The notes: generated by a model not told the origin, from the letters alone. A stretch of 64,000 nt of DNA from Cloacibacterium caeni (GCF_907163105.1 NZ_OU015321.1:1426001-1490000); one strand, 5' to 3'; numbered from the stretch's first letter, positions 1 to 8,100 are shown. Numbers and translations are program-made.

Positions 1-785
1 AAATAATGCAAACCATTCGCATCTCCCGGAAAATGGGAAGGAACCCAATCGAGAATTACGCCAATTTCATTTTTGTGTAATTCTTCTATTAAATACATTA
101 AATCTTGTGGCGTTCCAAAACGAGAACTCGCTGCGTAGAAACCAGTAATTTGGTAGCCCCAACTTGGATCGAAAGGATATTCCATCACAGGCATAAATTC
201 TACATGTGTAAAATTCATTTCCTTCACATAAGGAACGAGTCTTTCTGCAATTTCTCTGTACGTGAAAAAACGGTTAGGATCATCTGTTCCTCTCATCCAA
301 GAAGCCAAATGAACTTCATAAACCGAAATAGGAGATTCTAAAGAATTTTTTTGATGGCGGTTTTTCATCCATTGTTTGTCTTTCCATTCATAGAAAGTAG
401 TATCTACAATAGAAGCAGCTTGAATGGTTTGTTGCCACTTTAAAGCATAAGGATCTCCTTTTTCTAAATAAGCACCGCTATATGTTTGAATGCCATATTT
501 GTAAATCACACCAAAATCTAAGCCTTCTATAAAACCTTCCCAAATCCCCGAACCATCCCATCGCCAAAGCAATTGATGTGCCTGAGAATCCCAACCATTA
601 AAATTTCCAATTACAGAAACTTCCTTAGCATTTGGCGCCCAAACCGAAAAGTAAACACCATTTCTACCCTCTTTTTGAACTTTATGAGAGCCCATTTTTT
701 CGTAAAGATTAAAGTGTTTTCCTTCCCTGAAAAGATGAATATCAAAATCAGTAAAGAGTGTAAATGGTTCTACTTGATGAAACAT
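1..785 (-). CDS. glgB: 1,4-alpha-glucan branching enzyme, N-terminal part (runs off the window start)
   Basis: Glycogen branching enzyme of family GH13, which forms alpha-1,6 branches during glycogen synthesis in the cytoplasm. About 261 codons are visible on the minus strand; the rest lies outside the window. The protein begins MFHQVEPFTLFTDFDIHLF. An N-terminal CBM48-like domain follows at about residues 35-110, with VWAPNAKEVSVIGNFNGW. Then come the GlgB signatures SPISVYEVHLASW, EYPFDPSWGYQITGFYA and VILDWVPSHFPGDANGLHYF, the last being the start of the catalytic barrel. The ATG at 783-785 was chosen because an ATG slightly upstream is followed by an in-frame stop. The gene is transcribed away from the esterase gene at 1069, so the two share the 786-1068 spacer. 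Identity is secure; catalytic Asp/Glu residues are not in view. Confidence 0.95.
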   Translation of the reverse strand, partial: MFHQVEPFTLFTDFDIHLFREGKHFNLYEKMGSHKVQKEGRNGVYFSVWAPNAKEVSVIGNFNGWDSQAHQLLWRWDGSGIWEGFIEGLDFGVIYKYGIQTYSGAYLEKGDPYALKWQQTIQAASIVDTTFYEWKDKQWMKNRHQKNSLESPISVYEVHLASWMRGTDDPNRFFTYREIAERLVPYVKEMNFTHVEFMPVMEYPFDPSWGYQITGFYAASSRFGTPQDLMYLIEELHKNEIGVILDWVPSHFPGDANGLHY

Positions 786-963
786 ATTTTCATTTGTTTA
801 TTTGGTGAATTCAAAAATTGAAATTAAGAAAAATTTCTTTAGCAATTTAAAAAAAATTCTTGATTAAAGCAATTAAAAACACAACTCTTTTAATTAAATT
901 AACATTTTCAAAGAATAAAAACATTTAACTCAAATTTAATAATGAAAGAAAGTTTTCTTTAAG

Positions 964-1035
964 TATTTTATTTTAAATTTTGTGATTCAATATTTTATTT
1001 TAAATTTTGTGATTCAATATTTTTTTTTAAATTTA
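964..1035. repeat. 27-bp tandem repeat, two exact copies plus a degenerate third
   Basis: The unit TATTTTATTTTAAATTTTGT plus GATTCAA is repeated exactly at 964-990 and 991-1017. A decayed third copy begins at 1018 (TATTTTTTTTTAAATTTAGT). The array lies in the 283-bp spacer between the divergent glgB and esterase genes and ends about 35 bp before the chosen esterase start. An open frame reads through it from a GTG at 982, which would add a low-complexity 29-residue leader; I regard that as spurious. No clear TAnnTTTG box was found in the unit. The rest of the spacer is featureless A/T-rich sequence. Confidence 0.85.
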
Positions 1036-1068
1036 GTCTTTAATAATGAATATAGGAAAAAAATATTT

Positions 1069-2193
1069 ATGAAGTTTTATTTAAGAAGTGCGGAAATTGA
1101 TGAAAGACCTATATATATAACAGGAAATTTCAATGATTGGAATCCTAAAGACCCGAATTATGTTTTAGAAAAAGATGATAAAATAGAAGATTTATATTTT
1201 ATTGAAATTAATGACGAAAATTTATCCGAAAATATAGAATTCAAATTTACAAAAGGAGGTTGGGAAAGCGTAGAAATTGACAGATACGGAAATGTAACAC
1301 CCAACAGAAAAATTGAAAAATCTGAAAAAACCAGTCAAAATTCGGTTGAAAAATGGAGACTGAATTGGGGACCTTTCAAAAAAGAGTTTTTCCCGATTGT
1401 AGAATTGATTTCGGAGAAGTTTTTTATGCCACAACTCAATAAATCCCGAAAAGTTTGGGCGCTTTTACCTTTTGATTATCATAAAACAGATAAAGAATAT
1501 CCTGTTTTGTACCTTCAAGACGCACAAAATTTGTTTAATGAAGGCTCTGAATTTGGGAACTGGGAAATTGATAAAAAACTCTCTATTCTCTCTGAATACG
1601 GACGTGGAGACATCATTATCATCGCCATAGAAAACGGAAAAGATGACAGAATTAAGGAATATATTTTAGATAAATCTTCGCTTACAGACAATGCAGAAGG
1701 AAAAAAATACATCAGATTTGTAACAGATACGCTGAAACCTTATGTAGATTCTGTCTATAGAACCAAACAAGAGCGAGAATTTACAGGAATTGGTGGCAGT
1801 TCTCTTGGCGCTTTAATCAGTATTTATGGTGGTTTTTTGTATCCTGAAGTGTATTCTAAATTATTGATTTTTTCGCCGTCGCTTTGGTTAAATCCTGAAA
1901 ATAATTTTCAATTGTTAAATTTCAGTAATCATTATAAAACCAAAGTTTATTTATACGGAGGCGAAAAAGAAGGCTCTAAAATGGTGGAAAGAATTCATCT
2001 TTTTGAAGATGCTTTAATGAACTGGGAGAAAACGCAATCGCTTGATTTTGAAACCAAAGTAAGCATTAATTCTGAAGGTGAACACAACGAATTTTATTGG
2101 TCTCAAGAATTTCCTAGAGCAATGGAATGGTTGTTTTTCGACAGCAAAGAAGATCCTACTAAAATTGCGAAAAAAGAAATCGCAGAAAATTAA
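1069..2193 (+). CDS. Alpha/beta-hydrolase esterase with N-terminal CBM48/AMPK-type glycogen-binding domain
   Basis: Predicted cytoplasmic esterase of the Fes/IroE-like (putative esterase D) family, 374 residues. Residues 1-75 resemble an AMPK-type carbohydrate-binding module (IYITGNFNDWNP, then YFIEIN, then FKFTKGGW). A linker leads to the hydrolase domain (residues about 115-365): KVWALLPFDYH, YPVLYLQDAQNLFN, and the nucleophile elbow GIGGSSLGA with Ser at about residue 245. The likely catalytic His is in GEHNEFYW at about residue 339; the acid residue is less clear. ATG 1069 is preferred over GTG 982 because the protein then starts directly at the CBM strand and avoids the tandem repeat. 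It is the first gene of the ATP-grasp cluster and diverges from glgB. The substrate is unknown; a glucan-bound ester or an activated peptide ester are both possible. Confidence 0.8.
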   Translation: MKFYLRSAEIDERPIYITGNFNDWNPKDPNYVLEKDDKIEDLYFIEINDENLSENIEFKFTKGGWESVEIDRYGNVTPNRKIEKSEKTSQNSVEKWRLNWGPFKKEFFPIVELISEKFFMPQLNKSRKVWALLPFDYHKTDKEYPVLYLQDAQNLFNEGSEFGNWEIDKKLSILSEYGRGDIIIIAIENGKDDRIKEYILDKSSLTDNAEGKKYIRFVTDTLKPYVDSVYRTKQEREFTGIGGSSLGALISIYGGFLYPEVYSKLLIFSPSLWLNPENNFQLLNFSNHYKTKVYLYGGEKEGSKMVERIHLFEDALMNWEKTQSLDFETKVSINSEGEHNEFYWSQEFPRAMEWLFFDSKEDPTKIAKKEIAEN

Positions 2194-2225
2194 TTTTATT
2201 AAATTCTAATTATTTGAAACAAAAA

Positions 2226-3635
2226 ATGATAGAAAAAATCAACATACAATCAAAAACCGATAAAAATTATTCTCAGATTTTCGAGTTTTTTTCTGAAGAA
2301 ACTTGGGAAACTAAAAAAGATATTTTTGATAAAAACACTTCTCTTTTCTTCAGCGGAAAAAAGAATGAAACCTTTGTTATAATTAAAGACGAAACCATCC
2401 ATTTTCTCATCGGCATAGGAAAATCAACCGCCGAAAACCACGAAATTAAATCTGTTGCACAAAAATTTGCTTATGATTTTCGAAATAAAATTTCTGCAAC
2501 TCCTACCTTGCTTTTATCAGAAAATCTAGAAAAAGAAAGCATTGTAAAAGGTTTATTTTTAGGAACGTACGAATATCCTTTTTCTCAAAATCACATCTTT
2601 TTTAATGATGATTTTTCATTAGAATTTGATAATTTTACAGAAAATATCTCTAAAAACACATTATCGCTTTGCAACGGACAATTCGCAGCGATGGATTGGC
2701 TTAATAAGCCTGCCAATTACAAAAAAGTTCCTCTGATTTCAGAGTTTTTAAAAAATATTTCAGAAAAATATGGCTTAAAATATTCTTGCTTTGATAGAAA
2801 AAAATGTGAAGAACTGGGTTTAGGCGCGTTTCTATCTGTAAATCAAGGAAGTAGCCAAGAAGCAGCTTTTACCATTTTAGAATACAACTGCGGAAATGAA
2901 AATGCTAAAACCATAGGTTTAGTAGGAAAATGTGTACTTTTCGACACGGGCGGAATTTCCATAAAACCTTCTGCCAATCTGCATTATATGAAATCTGATA
3001 TGGGTGGTGCAACTGCCGTAATCGGAGCATTAATTACCGCTGCGGAAAGAAAAACGCAAGTAAATATTATCGCTATTTTACCAATAACTGACAATGCAAT
3101 TGCCAACAATGCGTATTTACCAAGCGATGTAATTAAGGCTTATAACGGAAAAACCATAGAAGTTCTAGACACCGATGCAGAAGGTAGAATGACACTTGCA
3201 GACGGACTTTCGTACTTGTCTAAAAATTATAAAACAGATATTTTACTAGATTTAGCAACACTTACAGGAAGTTCGGTGAGAATGTTCGGTTATACTTGTG
3301 GAGCGCTTTTTAGCAATGATAAAAATTTAAAAAATGCTCTAGAAAATGCGGGTGACAAAACCAATCAAAGGCTTTGGAATCTACCACTTTGGGACATTTG
3401 GAAAGACGAAATCTCTTCTGATGTGGCAGATTATAAAAATATTTCGATGAAACCTTTCGGAGATTGTATTGTAGCGGCTAAATTTTTAGAACAATTTATA
3501 GAAAATCACTCAAGTTGGGCACATCTAGACATTGCTGGAGTAGCTTTCGGGAATGTTTCTTATACCAAAGAAAAAGCCGCAACTGGTTACGGAGTAGAAT
3601 TATTAACAGAATTTTTGGAAACATTAGAAGTTTGA
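2226..3635 (+). CDS. M17 leucyl aminopeptidase family protein
   Basis: Two-metal aminopeptidase of family M17, 469 residues, which removes N-terminal residues from peptides in the cytoplasm. The N-terminal macro-like domain is divergent. The catalytic half is well conserved: the metal-binding Lys and Asp in GLVGKCVLFDTGGISIKPS (about residues 230-248), the second Lys within it, the Asp in MKSDMGGATAV, and Asp/Glu/Arg in LDTDAEGRMTLADGL (about residues 315-330). DLATLTGS follows. All expected metal and catalytic residues are visible; NTDAEGR of most members reads DTDAEGR here. ATG 2226 is used instead of an in-frame TTG at 2214. The position inside a ligase cluster suggests a role in trimming or recycling the cluster's peptide product rather than general peptide turnover; that is inference. 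Confidence 0.9.
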   Translation: MIEKINIQSKTDKNYSQIFEFFSEETWETKKDIFDKNTSLFFSGKKNETFVIIKDETIHFLIGIGKSTAENHEIKSVAQKFAYDFRNKISATPTLLLSENLEKESIVKGLFLGTYEYPFSQNHIFFNDDFSLEFDNFTENISKNTLSLCNGQFAAMDWLNKPANYKKVPLISEFLKNISEKYGLKYSCFDRKKCEELGLGAFLSVNQGSSQEAAFTILEYNCGNENAKTIGLVGKCVLFDTGGISIKPSANLHYMKSDMGGATAVIGALITAAERKTQVNIIAILPITDNAIANNAYLPSDVIKAYNGKTIEVLDTDAEGRMTLADGLSYLSKNYKTDILLDLATLTGSSVRMFGYTCGALFSNDKNLKNALENAGDKTNQRLWNLPLWDIWKDEISSDVADYKNISMKPFGDCIVAAKFLEQFIENHSSWAHLDIAGVAFGNVSYTKEKAATGYGVELLTEFLETLEV

Positions 3636-3677
3636 GAAAATTGAACAGATTCGAACCATTTCAAACAAAATAAAAAT

Positions 3678-4883
3678 ATGAACACATTTGTCTGCATTTC
3701 AAGTTATTATAAAGGATATGATTTTATGGACGAGTGCAAAAAGCTCGGCATTAAAGTCATTCTCATCACTTCGGAAAATTTAAAAGAAAAAAATTGGCCG
3801 TGGCACGCAATAGACGAGGTTTACTATATGCCAGAAACCGAACCTTTTACTTGGAATTTGGATCATTTGGTTCAAGGTTTTCAATATTTAATGAAAAATA
3901 ATAAAATCGATTCTGTGGTGGCTTTAGATGATTTCGATGTAGAAAAAGCTGCGATGATTCGTGAAACATTCAGAATTCCGGGAATGGGACAAACCACGCA
4001 CAGATATTTTCGTGATAAGTTGGCAATGAGACAAATGGCGAAAGATTCGGGCATTAATATTCCTGCTTTTACCGCTATTTTTAATGATGAAATTTTACAC
4101 GAATTTACCCAAAATCATCCAGCTCCTTGGGTTTTAAAACCTCGTTCAGAAGCTTCAGCTAGTGGAATTAAAAAAATTCATTCTACGGAACAACTTTGGG
4201 AAATTGTAAATAATCTAGGCGAAGAACGTTATAAATTTTTACTAGAAACCTTCAAACCAGGAGATGTTTTCCACGTAGATTCTTTGGTTTACAAAAAGGA
4301 AATTGTGTTTACTTCTTGTTCGCAATACCTCAATACACCAATGGAAGTTTCGCACGAAGGTGGCGTTTTTCGCACCAAAACTTTAGGCACTTATTCCGAT
4401 GAATACAAAGCTTTAGAGAAAATCAACTCTCAAGTTTTAGAGAAATTCGGATTGGTAAATGGAGCTACTCACACCGAATTTATTCGCGGAAAAGAAGACG
4501 GAAAATACTATTTTCTAGAAACTTCGTCTAGAGTTGGTGGCGCTCATATTCCTGATATGGTAGAAGCTTCTACCGGAATTAATATTTGGAGAGAATGGGC
4601 AAAAATAGAAAACGCTCTCATTAATAACGAACCCTACAAAATTGCAGAACCAACTGGTTTCTACGCTGGTTTAATTATTTCTTTAGCTAAAGACTTACAC
4701 CCTGATTTACAAGATTTTACCACTGAAGAATTGGTAAAAACGTTACCGATTGATTATCACGTAGGTTTGGTTTATAAATCTGGAGAAAAAGAAAGATTAA
4801 ATGAACTTCTAGAAAATGCTGCCAAAATTATTGTAGAAAAACATTTGAGTATAATGCCTCCAAAAGATAAACCAACCACATAA
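3678..4883 (+). CDS. ATP-grasp domain ligase (cluster ligase 1)
   Basis: ATP-grasp superfamily enzyme, 401 residues, expected to join a carboxylate to an amine through an acylphosphate. An N-terminal Rossmann-like pre-ATP-grasp domain (residues 1-105, MNTFVCISSYYKGYDFMDEC) is followed by the ATP-grasp core: FRDKLAMRQMAKDSGINIP, the ATP-binding Lys in APWVLKPRSEASASGI at about residue 155, TFKPGDVFHVDSLV, and the Mg-binding C-terminal motif YFLETSSRVGGAHIPDMVEA at about residues 277-297. It resembles carbamoyl-phosphate synthase/biotin carboxylase-like peptide ligases. It follows the M17 gene by 42 bp on the same strand and is paired with a second ATP-grasp gene two genes later. Substrates cannot be read from the sequence. 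Confidence 0.85.
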   Translation: MNTFVCISSYYKGYDFMDECKKLGIKVILITSENLKEKNWPWHAIDEVYYMPETEPFTWNLDHLVQGFQYLMKNNKIDSVVALDDFDVEKAAMIRETFRIPGMGQTTHRYFRDKLAMRQMAKDSGINIPAFTAIFNDEILHEFTQNHPAPWVLKPRSEASASGIKKIHSTEQLWEIVNNLGEERYKFLLETFKPGDVFHVDSLVYKKEIVFTSCSQYLNTPMEVSHEGGVFRTKTLGTYSDEYKALEKINSQVLEKFGLVNGATHTEFIRGKEDGKYYFLETSSRVGGAHIPDMVEASTGINIWREWAKIENALINNEPYKIAEPTGFYAGLIISLAKDLHPDLQDFTTEELVKTLPIDYHVGLVYKSGEKERLNELLENAAKIIVEKHLSIMPPKDKPTT

Positions 4884-4899
4884 CCAAAAGTTCATTTTA

Positions 4900-4981
4900 G
4901 TTTGAATTGTTTGATATAATTTGATATAGTTAGATTTAGTTATAAACTCCAAACCCTCAAACAAATTCAAACAATTCAAAC
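4900..4981. repeat. Intercistronic inverted repeat, 15-bp perfect arms (junction 1)
   Basis: GTTTGAATTGTTTGA at 4900-4914 is exactly complementary to TCAAACAATTCAAAC at 4967-4981, with a 52-nt loop. The downstream half lies in a block of short-period CAAACAATT repeats that continues to 4999. Similar elements with a slightly different arm (AAATTG instead of AATTG, changed on both sides) lie at the next two junctions of the cluster. No T-tract follows, so a standard intrinsic terminator is unlikely. An mRNA-stability or attenuation hairpin, or a dispersed repeat family, are the options I see. Confidence 0.75.
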
Positions 4982-5006
4982 AATTTAAACAATTTAAACC
5001 ATATAT

Positions 5007-5720
5007 ATGTCGCACATAGAACATCACAAATATTATTCGCATATTTTAAACAGAGACGTAAAAATAGAAGTGACAGGAACTTACGGTTATCCTGTGATAA
5101 TGTTTCCTACTTCTAAAGGACAATATACCCAAAATCACGATTTCGGGTTGAATGACAGTATTTCGTTTCTGGTAGATTCTGGGAAAGTTAAATTGTACAA
5201 TGTAGAAACTTTTGACAACGAAAATTTATATGCTAATTGGCTCAATCCTCAACAGAGAATTTGGAATTACGAACAATACGTTCAGTTCTTGATTCAAGAA
5301 TTTGTTCCTTTTATCCAAAAAATGCACAGTTGCCATAGAGTTGCAGTTGCAGGAGCAAGTTTTGGAGGTTTCCACGCTGCTAATTTTGCGTTTAGATTTC
5401 CAGATGTGGTTTCGCATTTATTTTCGCTTTCTGGTGCTTTTTCTTGCAGAAGTTTAGTTGACTATTATCAAGATATGTTGGTTTATTTCAATTGTCCAGA
5501 AGAATTTTTACCGAATGATGAAGGTTGGAAATACAATCATATGCACATTGTTTTAAGCACATCAGATGAAGATATTTGCTTAGACAAAAACATCAGAATG
5601 TCTAAAATATTAGGTTCAAAAGGAATTAACCATTGGTATGACGAACAAAAATGGATAAAACACGATTGGCCACTTTGGAGAATGGTTTTCCCTAAATTTA
5701 TGGGAACGTTTTTCGGGTAA
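5007..5720 (+). CDS. Esterase family protein, alpha/beta hydrolase
   Basis: Small alpha/beta hydrolase of the putative esterase (Fes/esterase D-like) family, 237 residues, with no signal peptide. The start is MSHIEHHKYYSHILNRDVKI, followed by TGTYGYPVIMFPTSKGQY, in which VIMFPTSKG takes the place of the usual strand with the oxyanion region. The nucleophile elbow is VAVAGASFGGFHAANFA with Ser at about residue 118. A probable catalytic His lies near the C-terminus in WIKHDWPLWRM. Members of this family commonly sit next to ATP-grasp genes in Bacteroidota. It is flanked on both sides by the inverted-repeat elements at 4900 and 5725. It could cleave or transfer an ester or thioester of the cluster product; no substrate is evident. 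Confidence 0.85.
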   Translation: MSHIEHHKYYSHILNRDVKIEVTGTYGYPVIMFPTSKGQYTQNHDFGLNDSISFLVDSGKVKLYNVETFDNENLYANWLNPQQRIWNYEQYVQFLIQEFVPFIQKMHSCHRVAVAGASFGGFHAANFAFRFPDVVSHLFSLSGAFSCRSLVDYYQDMLVYFNCPEEFLPNDEGWKYNHMHIVLSTSDEDICLDKNIRMSKILGSKGINHWYDEQKWIKHDWPLWRMVFPKFMGTFFG

Positions 5721-5724
5721 AAGA

Positions 5725-5821
5725 TTTGAAATTGTTTGATGTAGTTTGATTGATAATAACAAAACAATTTTTTCAACCTTTCAAACAATTCAAACCCTCA
5801 AACAATTCAAACAATTTCAAA
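5725..5821. repeat. Intercistronic inverted repeat, 15-bp perfect arms (junction 2)
   Basis: TTTGAAATTGTTTGA at 5725-5739 is exactly complementary to TCAAACAATTTCAAA at 5807-5821, with a 67-nt loop that itself contains further CAAACAATTC repeats. It begins 5 bp after the esterase stop and ends 35 bp before the next ligase start. Compared with the element at 4900, both arms carry the same extra A/T pair, so complementarity is preserved. Confidence 0.75.
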
Positions 5822-5855
5822 CTTTCAAACAAAAAAAACAAAAAACAAACATATT

Positions 5856-6800
5856 ATGAAAAAAGTAGGAATTTTATTCGGAATGGAAGATACATTTCCG
5901 TGGGCATTTATACACAGAGTAAACCAGCTAGGAAACGGCGAAGTAGTAGCTGAAGCTGTTCAAATAAATGAACTAAACCAAGGCGAAGATTATGGTTACG
6001 CCGTAATTATCGACAGAATTTCACAAGATGTGCCTTTTTATAGGGCTTATCTTAAAAATGCAGCGCTTAACGGAACTTACGTCATCAACAATCCTTTTTG
6101 GTGGAGTGCAGACGAAAAATTCTTTAACAATTGCTTAATGACAAAAATCGGGATTCCTGTTCCTAAAACGTACCTTTTGCCATCTTACGAAAGACCAGAT
6201 GATACTACAGAAAAGTCTTTCAGAAACTTACAAGTAATTAATTGGGAGAAAATTTTTTCAGAAATTGGCTTCCCAGCGTATATGAAACCATTTGCAGGAG
6301 GCGGTTGGAAAAGCGTTTATAGAGTAGAAAATCCAGATGATTTATTTGCAAAACACGCAGAAACAGAGCAATTGGTAATGATGCTTCAAGAGGAAATCGT
6401 TTTTGAAGATTATTATAGAGTGTATTGTTTGGGTAGAAAATACGTTCACATTATGCCTTATGAACCTAGAAATCCGCACCATTTAAGATATGTAACCGAA
6501 TCGAAATATTCTGGGGAACAACTAGAAAACATCTTAAAAACCATTCACGATTATACGATAAAAATGAATGAAGCATTGGGTTATGATTTCAATACTGTAG
6601 AATTTGCTGTAAAAGACGGAATTCCTTATGCGATTGATTTTTGTAATCCAGCTCCAGATGCAGACATTAATTCTGTAGGACAAGCCAATTTTGATTGGAT
6701 TGTAGAAAATGCAGCAAAATACGCCATCGAAAAAGCAAAAGAACACAAAGATGGTGCTCAAAATATTGATTGGGGAAATTTTGTAAAAGGGAAATTTTAA
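5856..6800 (+). CDS. ATP-grasp domain ligase (cluster ligase 2)
   Basis: Second ATP-grasp-type ligase of the cluster, 314 residues, smaller than ligase 1 and only distantly similar. It begins MKKVGILFGMEDTFPWAFIH. A Rossmann-like lobe is followed by NCLMTKIGIPVPKTYLLPS, the ATP-binding stretch FPAYMKPFAGGGWKSVYRV (Lys at about residue 144, with a Gly-rich loop), LQEEIVFEDYYRVYCLGRKY, and the C-terminal metal-binding motif YDFNTVEFAVKDGIPYAIDF followed by NPAPDAD at about residues 245-275. ATG 5856 fits the family N-terminus and lies after the repeat-filled junction. Two different ATP-grasp ligases plus a GCS2-type ligase in one run suggest at least three successive amide-bond-forming steps. 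The substrate is unknown. Confidence 0.82.
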   Translation: MKKVGILFGMEDTFPWAFIHRVNQLGNGEVVAEAVQINELNQGEDYGYAVIIDRISQDVPFYRAYLKNAALNGTYVINNPFWWSADEKFFNNCLMTKIGIPVPKTYLLPSYERPDDTTEKSFRNLQVINWEKIFSEIGFPAYMKPFAGGGWKSVYRVENPDDLFAKHAETEQLVMMLQEEIVFEDYYRVYCLGRKYVHIMPYEPRNPHHLRYVTESKYSGEQLENILKTIHDYTIKMNEALGYDFNTVEFAVKDGIPYAIDFCNPAPDADINSVGQANFDWIVENAAKYAIEKAKEHKDGAQNIDWGNFVKGKF

Positions 6801-6803
6801 TAG

Positions 6804-6891
6804 GGTTTGAAATTGTTTGATTTAGTTTGATTTAGTTTGATTTAGTTCGATTTAGTTACAAATTTCAAACAACTTCAAACAATTTCAAACC
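6804..6891. repeat. Intercistronic inverted repeat, 17-bp perfect arms (junction 3)
   Basis: GGTTTGAAATTGTTTGA at 6804-6820 is exactly complementary to TCAAACAATTTCAAACC at 6875-6891, with a 54-nt loop. The loop contains about four copies of the 10-mer GTTTGATTTA, so many alternative pairings with the downstream CAAACAATTTCAAA copies (to about 6908) are possible. It lies between ligase 2 (stop at 6800) and the YbdK-like gene (start 6949) and is the longest of the three elements. Confidence 0.78.
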
Positions 6892-6948
6892 TTCAAACAA
6901 TTTCAAATTTTCAAACCATAATAAACTATTTTCAAAACACAAAAACAT

Positions 6949-8058
6949 ATGGAAGAAAAACACAAATTTACGATTGGTATAGAAGAGGAATATCAAATTA
7001 TAGATGTAGAATCAAGAGATTTAGTTTCTCACGTTTCTAAAATTATCGACGGTACACAATCTTTGCTCCACGAAAAACTCAAAAACGAAATGCACGAGTC
7101 TGTAGTGGAAATGGAAACCAGTGTCTGCGAAAATATAAAACAAGCCAGAGAAGAAATGTATTCTCTCCGAAGAAATCTGGTAGATTTAGCCAAAAAACAC
7201 AACCTGAGAGTTTCTGGAGGCGGAACTCACCCTTTTTCTGATTGGAAACTGCAAAACATCACCACCAAAGATAGATACGACATTATTGTAAATGATATGG
7301 GAGATGTAGCACGTTCTAATCTTATTTTTGGGTTGCACGTTCACGTTGGCGTTCCTAACAGAGAAGAAGGTATTAGAATTCAGAATATTGCGAGGTATTT
7401 TTTACCGCACATTTATGCGCTTTCTACTTGTTCGCCATTTTGGGAAGGCAGAAATACAGGTTTTAAATCTTTTAGACAAAAAATATTTGCAAAATTCCCT
7501 AGAACTGGCATTCCTAGTCATTTTAATTCTTGGGCAGATTTCGAACAATACGTTAATATTTTAATTAAAACAGGAACCATTGACAATGCTAAGAAAATCT
7601 GGTGGGATCTTAGAGTTCACCCGATTTATCCAACCATAGAGTTCAGAATTTGTGATATGCCTCTCAGAATTGAGGAAACGCTTTGTTTAGCTGCAATTAT
7701 GCAATGTATTGTTGCTAAAATTTATAAACTCCATCAGCAAAACATCAGTTTTAGAAATTACAGAAGAATTTTAATTAATGAAAACAAATGGAGAGCTTCT
7801 AGATACGGAATTGATGCTGAATTGATAGATTTCGGGAAAGAAATTTCCGTTCCTTACGAAAAGATTTTAGACGAATTATTAGAATTTATAGACGATGTAG
7901 TAGATGAATTAGACTGCCGAAAAGAAGTAGAATACGCGAGAGAAATTGTAAAAATGGGAACTGGTGCAGACAGAAAAATTAAAGTTTACAATGAAACTGG
8001 CGATTTGAAGAAAGTGGTAGATTATATGATTTATGAAACAGAATTTGGTTTATTTTAA
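6949..8058 (+). CDS. Carboxylate-amine ligase, YbdK/GCS2 family
   Basis: Glutamine-synthetase-fold ligase of the glutamate-cysteine ligase type 2 (GCS2, YbdK) family, 369 residues, normal length for the family. The diagnostic N-terminal FTIGIEEEYQIID (residues 8-20) carries the metal-binding Glu residues. Further motifs are NEMHESVVEMETSVCENI, RVSGGGTHPFSDWK, NLIFGLHVHVGVPNREEG (the catalytic-site His pair), and WWDLRVHPIYPTIEFRICDM. E. coli YbdK has weak gamma-glutamylcysteine ligase activity in vitro; the physiological substrate of most members is unknown. It stands between two ATP-grasp/hydrolase genes and a glutamine amidotransferase, so it probably makes an amide or gamma-glutamyl intermediate of the cluster product. 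The exact amine and acid partners are not visible. Confidence 0.88.
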   Translation: MEEKHKFTIGIEEEYQIIDVESRDLVSHVSKIIDGTQSLLHEKLKNEMHESVVEMETSVCENIKQAREEMYSLRRNLVDLAKKHNLRVSGGGTHPFSDWKLQNITTKDRYDIIVNDMGDVARSNLIFGLHVHVGVPNREEGIRIQNIARYFLPHIYALSTCSPFWEGRNTGFKSFRQKIFAKFPRTGIPSHFNSWADFEQYVNILIKTGTIDNAKKIWWDLRVHPIYPTIEFRICDMPLRIEETLCLAAIMQCIVAKIYKLHQQNISFRNYRRILINENKWRASRYGIDAELIDFGKEISVPYEKILDELLEFIDDVVDELDCRKEVEYAREIVKMGTGADRKIKVYNETGDLKKVVDYMIYETEFGLF

Positions 8059-8076
8059 GATTCGATTAGTTTTATT

Positions 8077-8084
8077 TACTTTTG
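8077..8084 (+). promoter_or_regulatory. Candidate -7 promoter box upstream of the amidotransferase gene
   Basis: TACTTTTG matches the Bacteroidota -7 consensus TAnnTTTG and ends 16 bp before the ATG at 8101. No well-spaced TTTG -33 element was found; the nearest TTTG at 8044-8047 is too far away. The 42-bp gap may therefore hold an internal promoter that separates the amidotransferase and downstream gene from the ligases. Confidence 0.45.
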
Positions 8085-8100
8085 CAAAAATTCAAAAAAA

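Noticed and set aside
964-1035. CRISPR-like array
   Set aside because: Repeats are directly adjacent with no spacers, and no cas genes are present.
982-1068. GTG-initiated N-terminal extension of the CBM48-esterase gene
   Set aside because: It would be encoded by the tandem repeat (low-complexity IQYFILNFV repeats), while an ATG at 1069 gives a clean CBM start.
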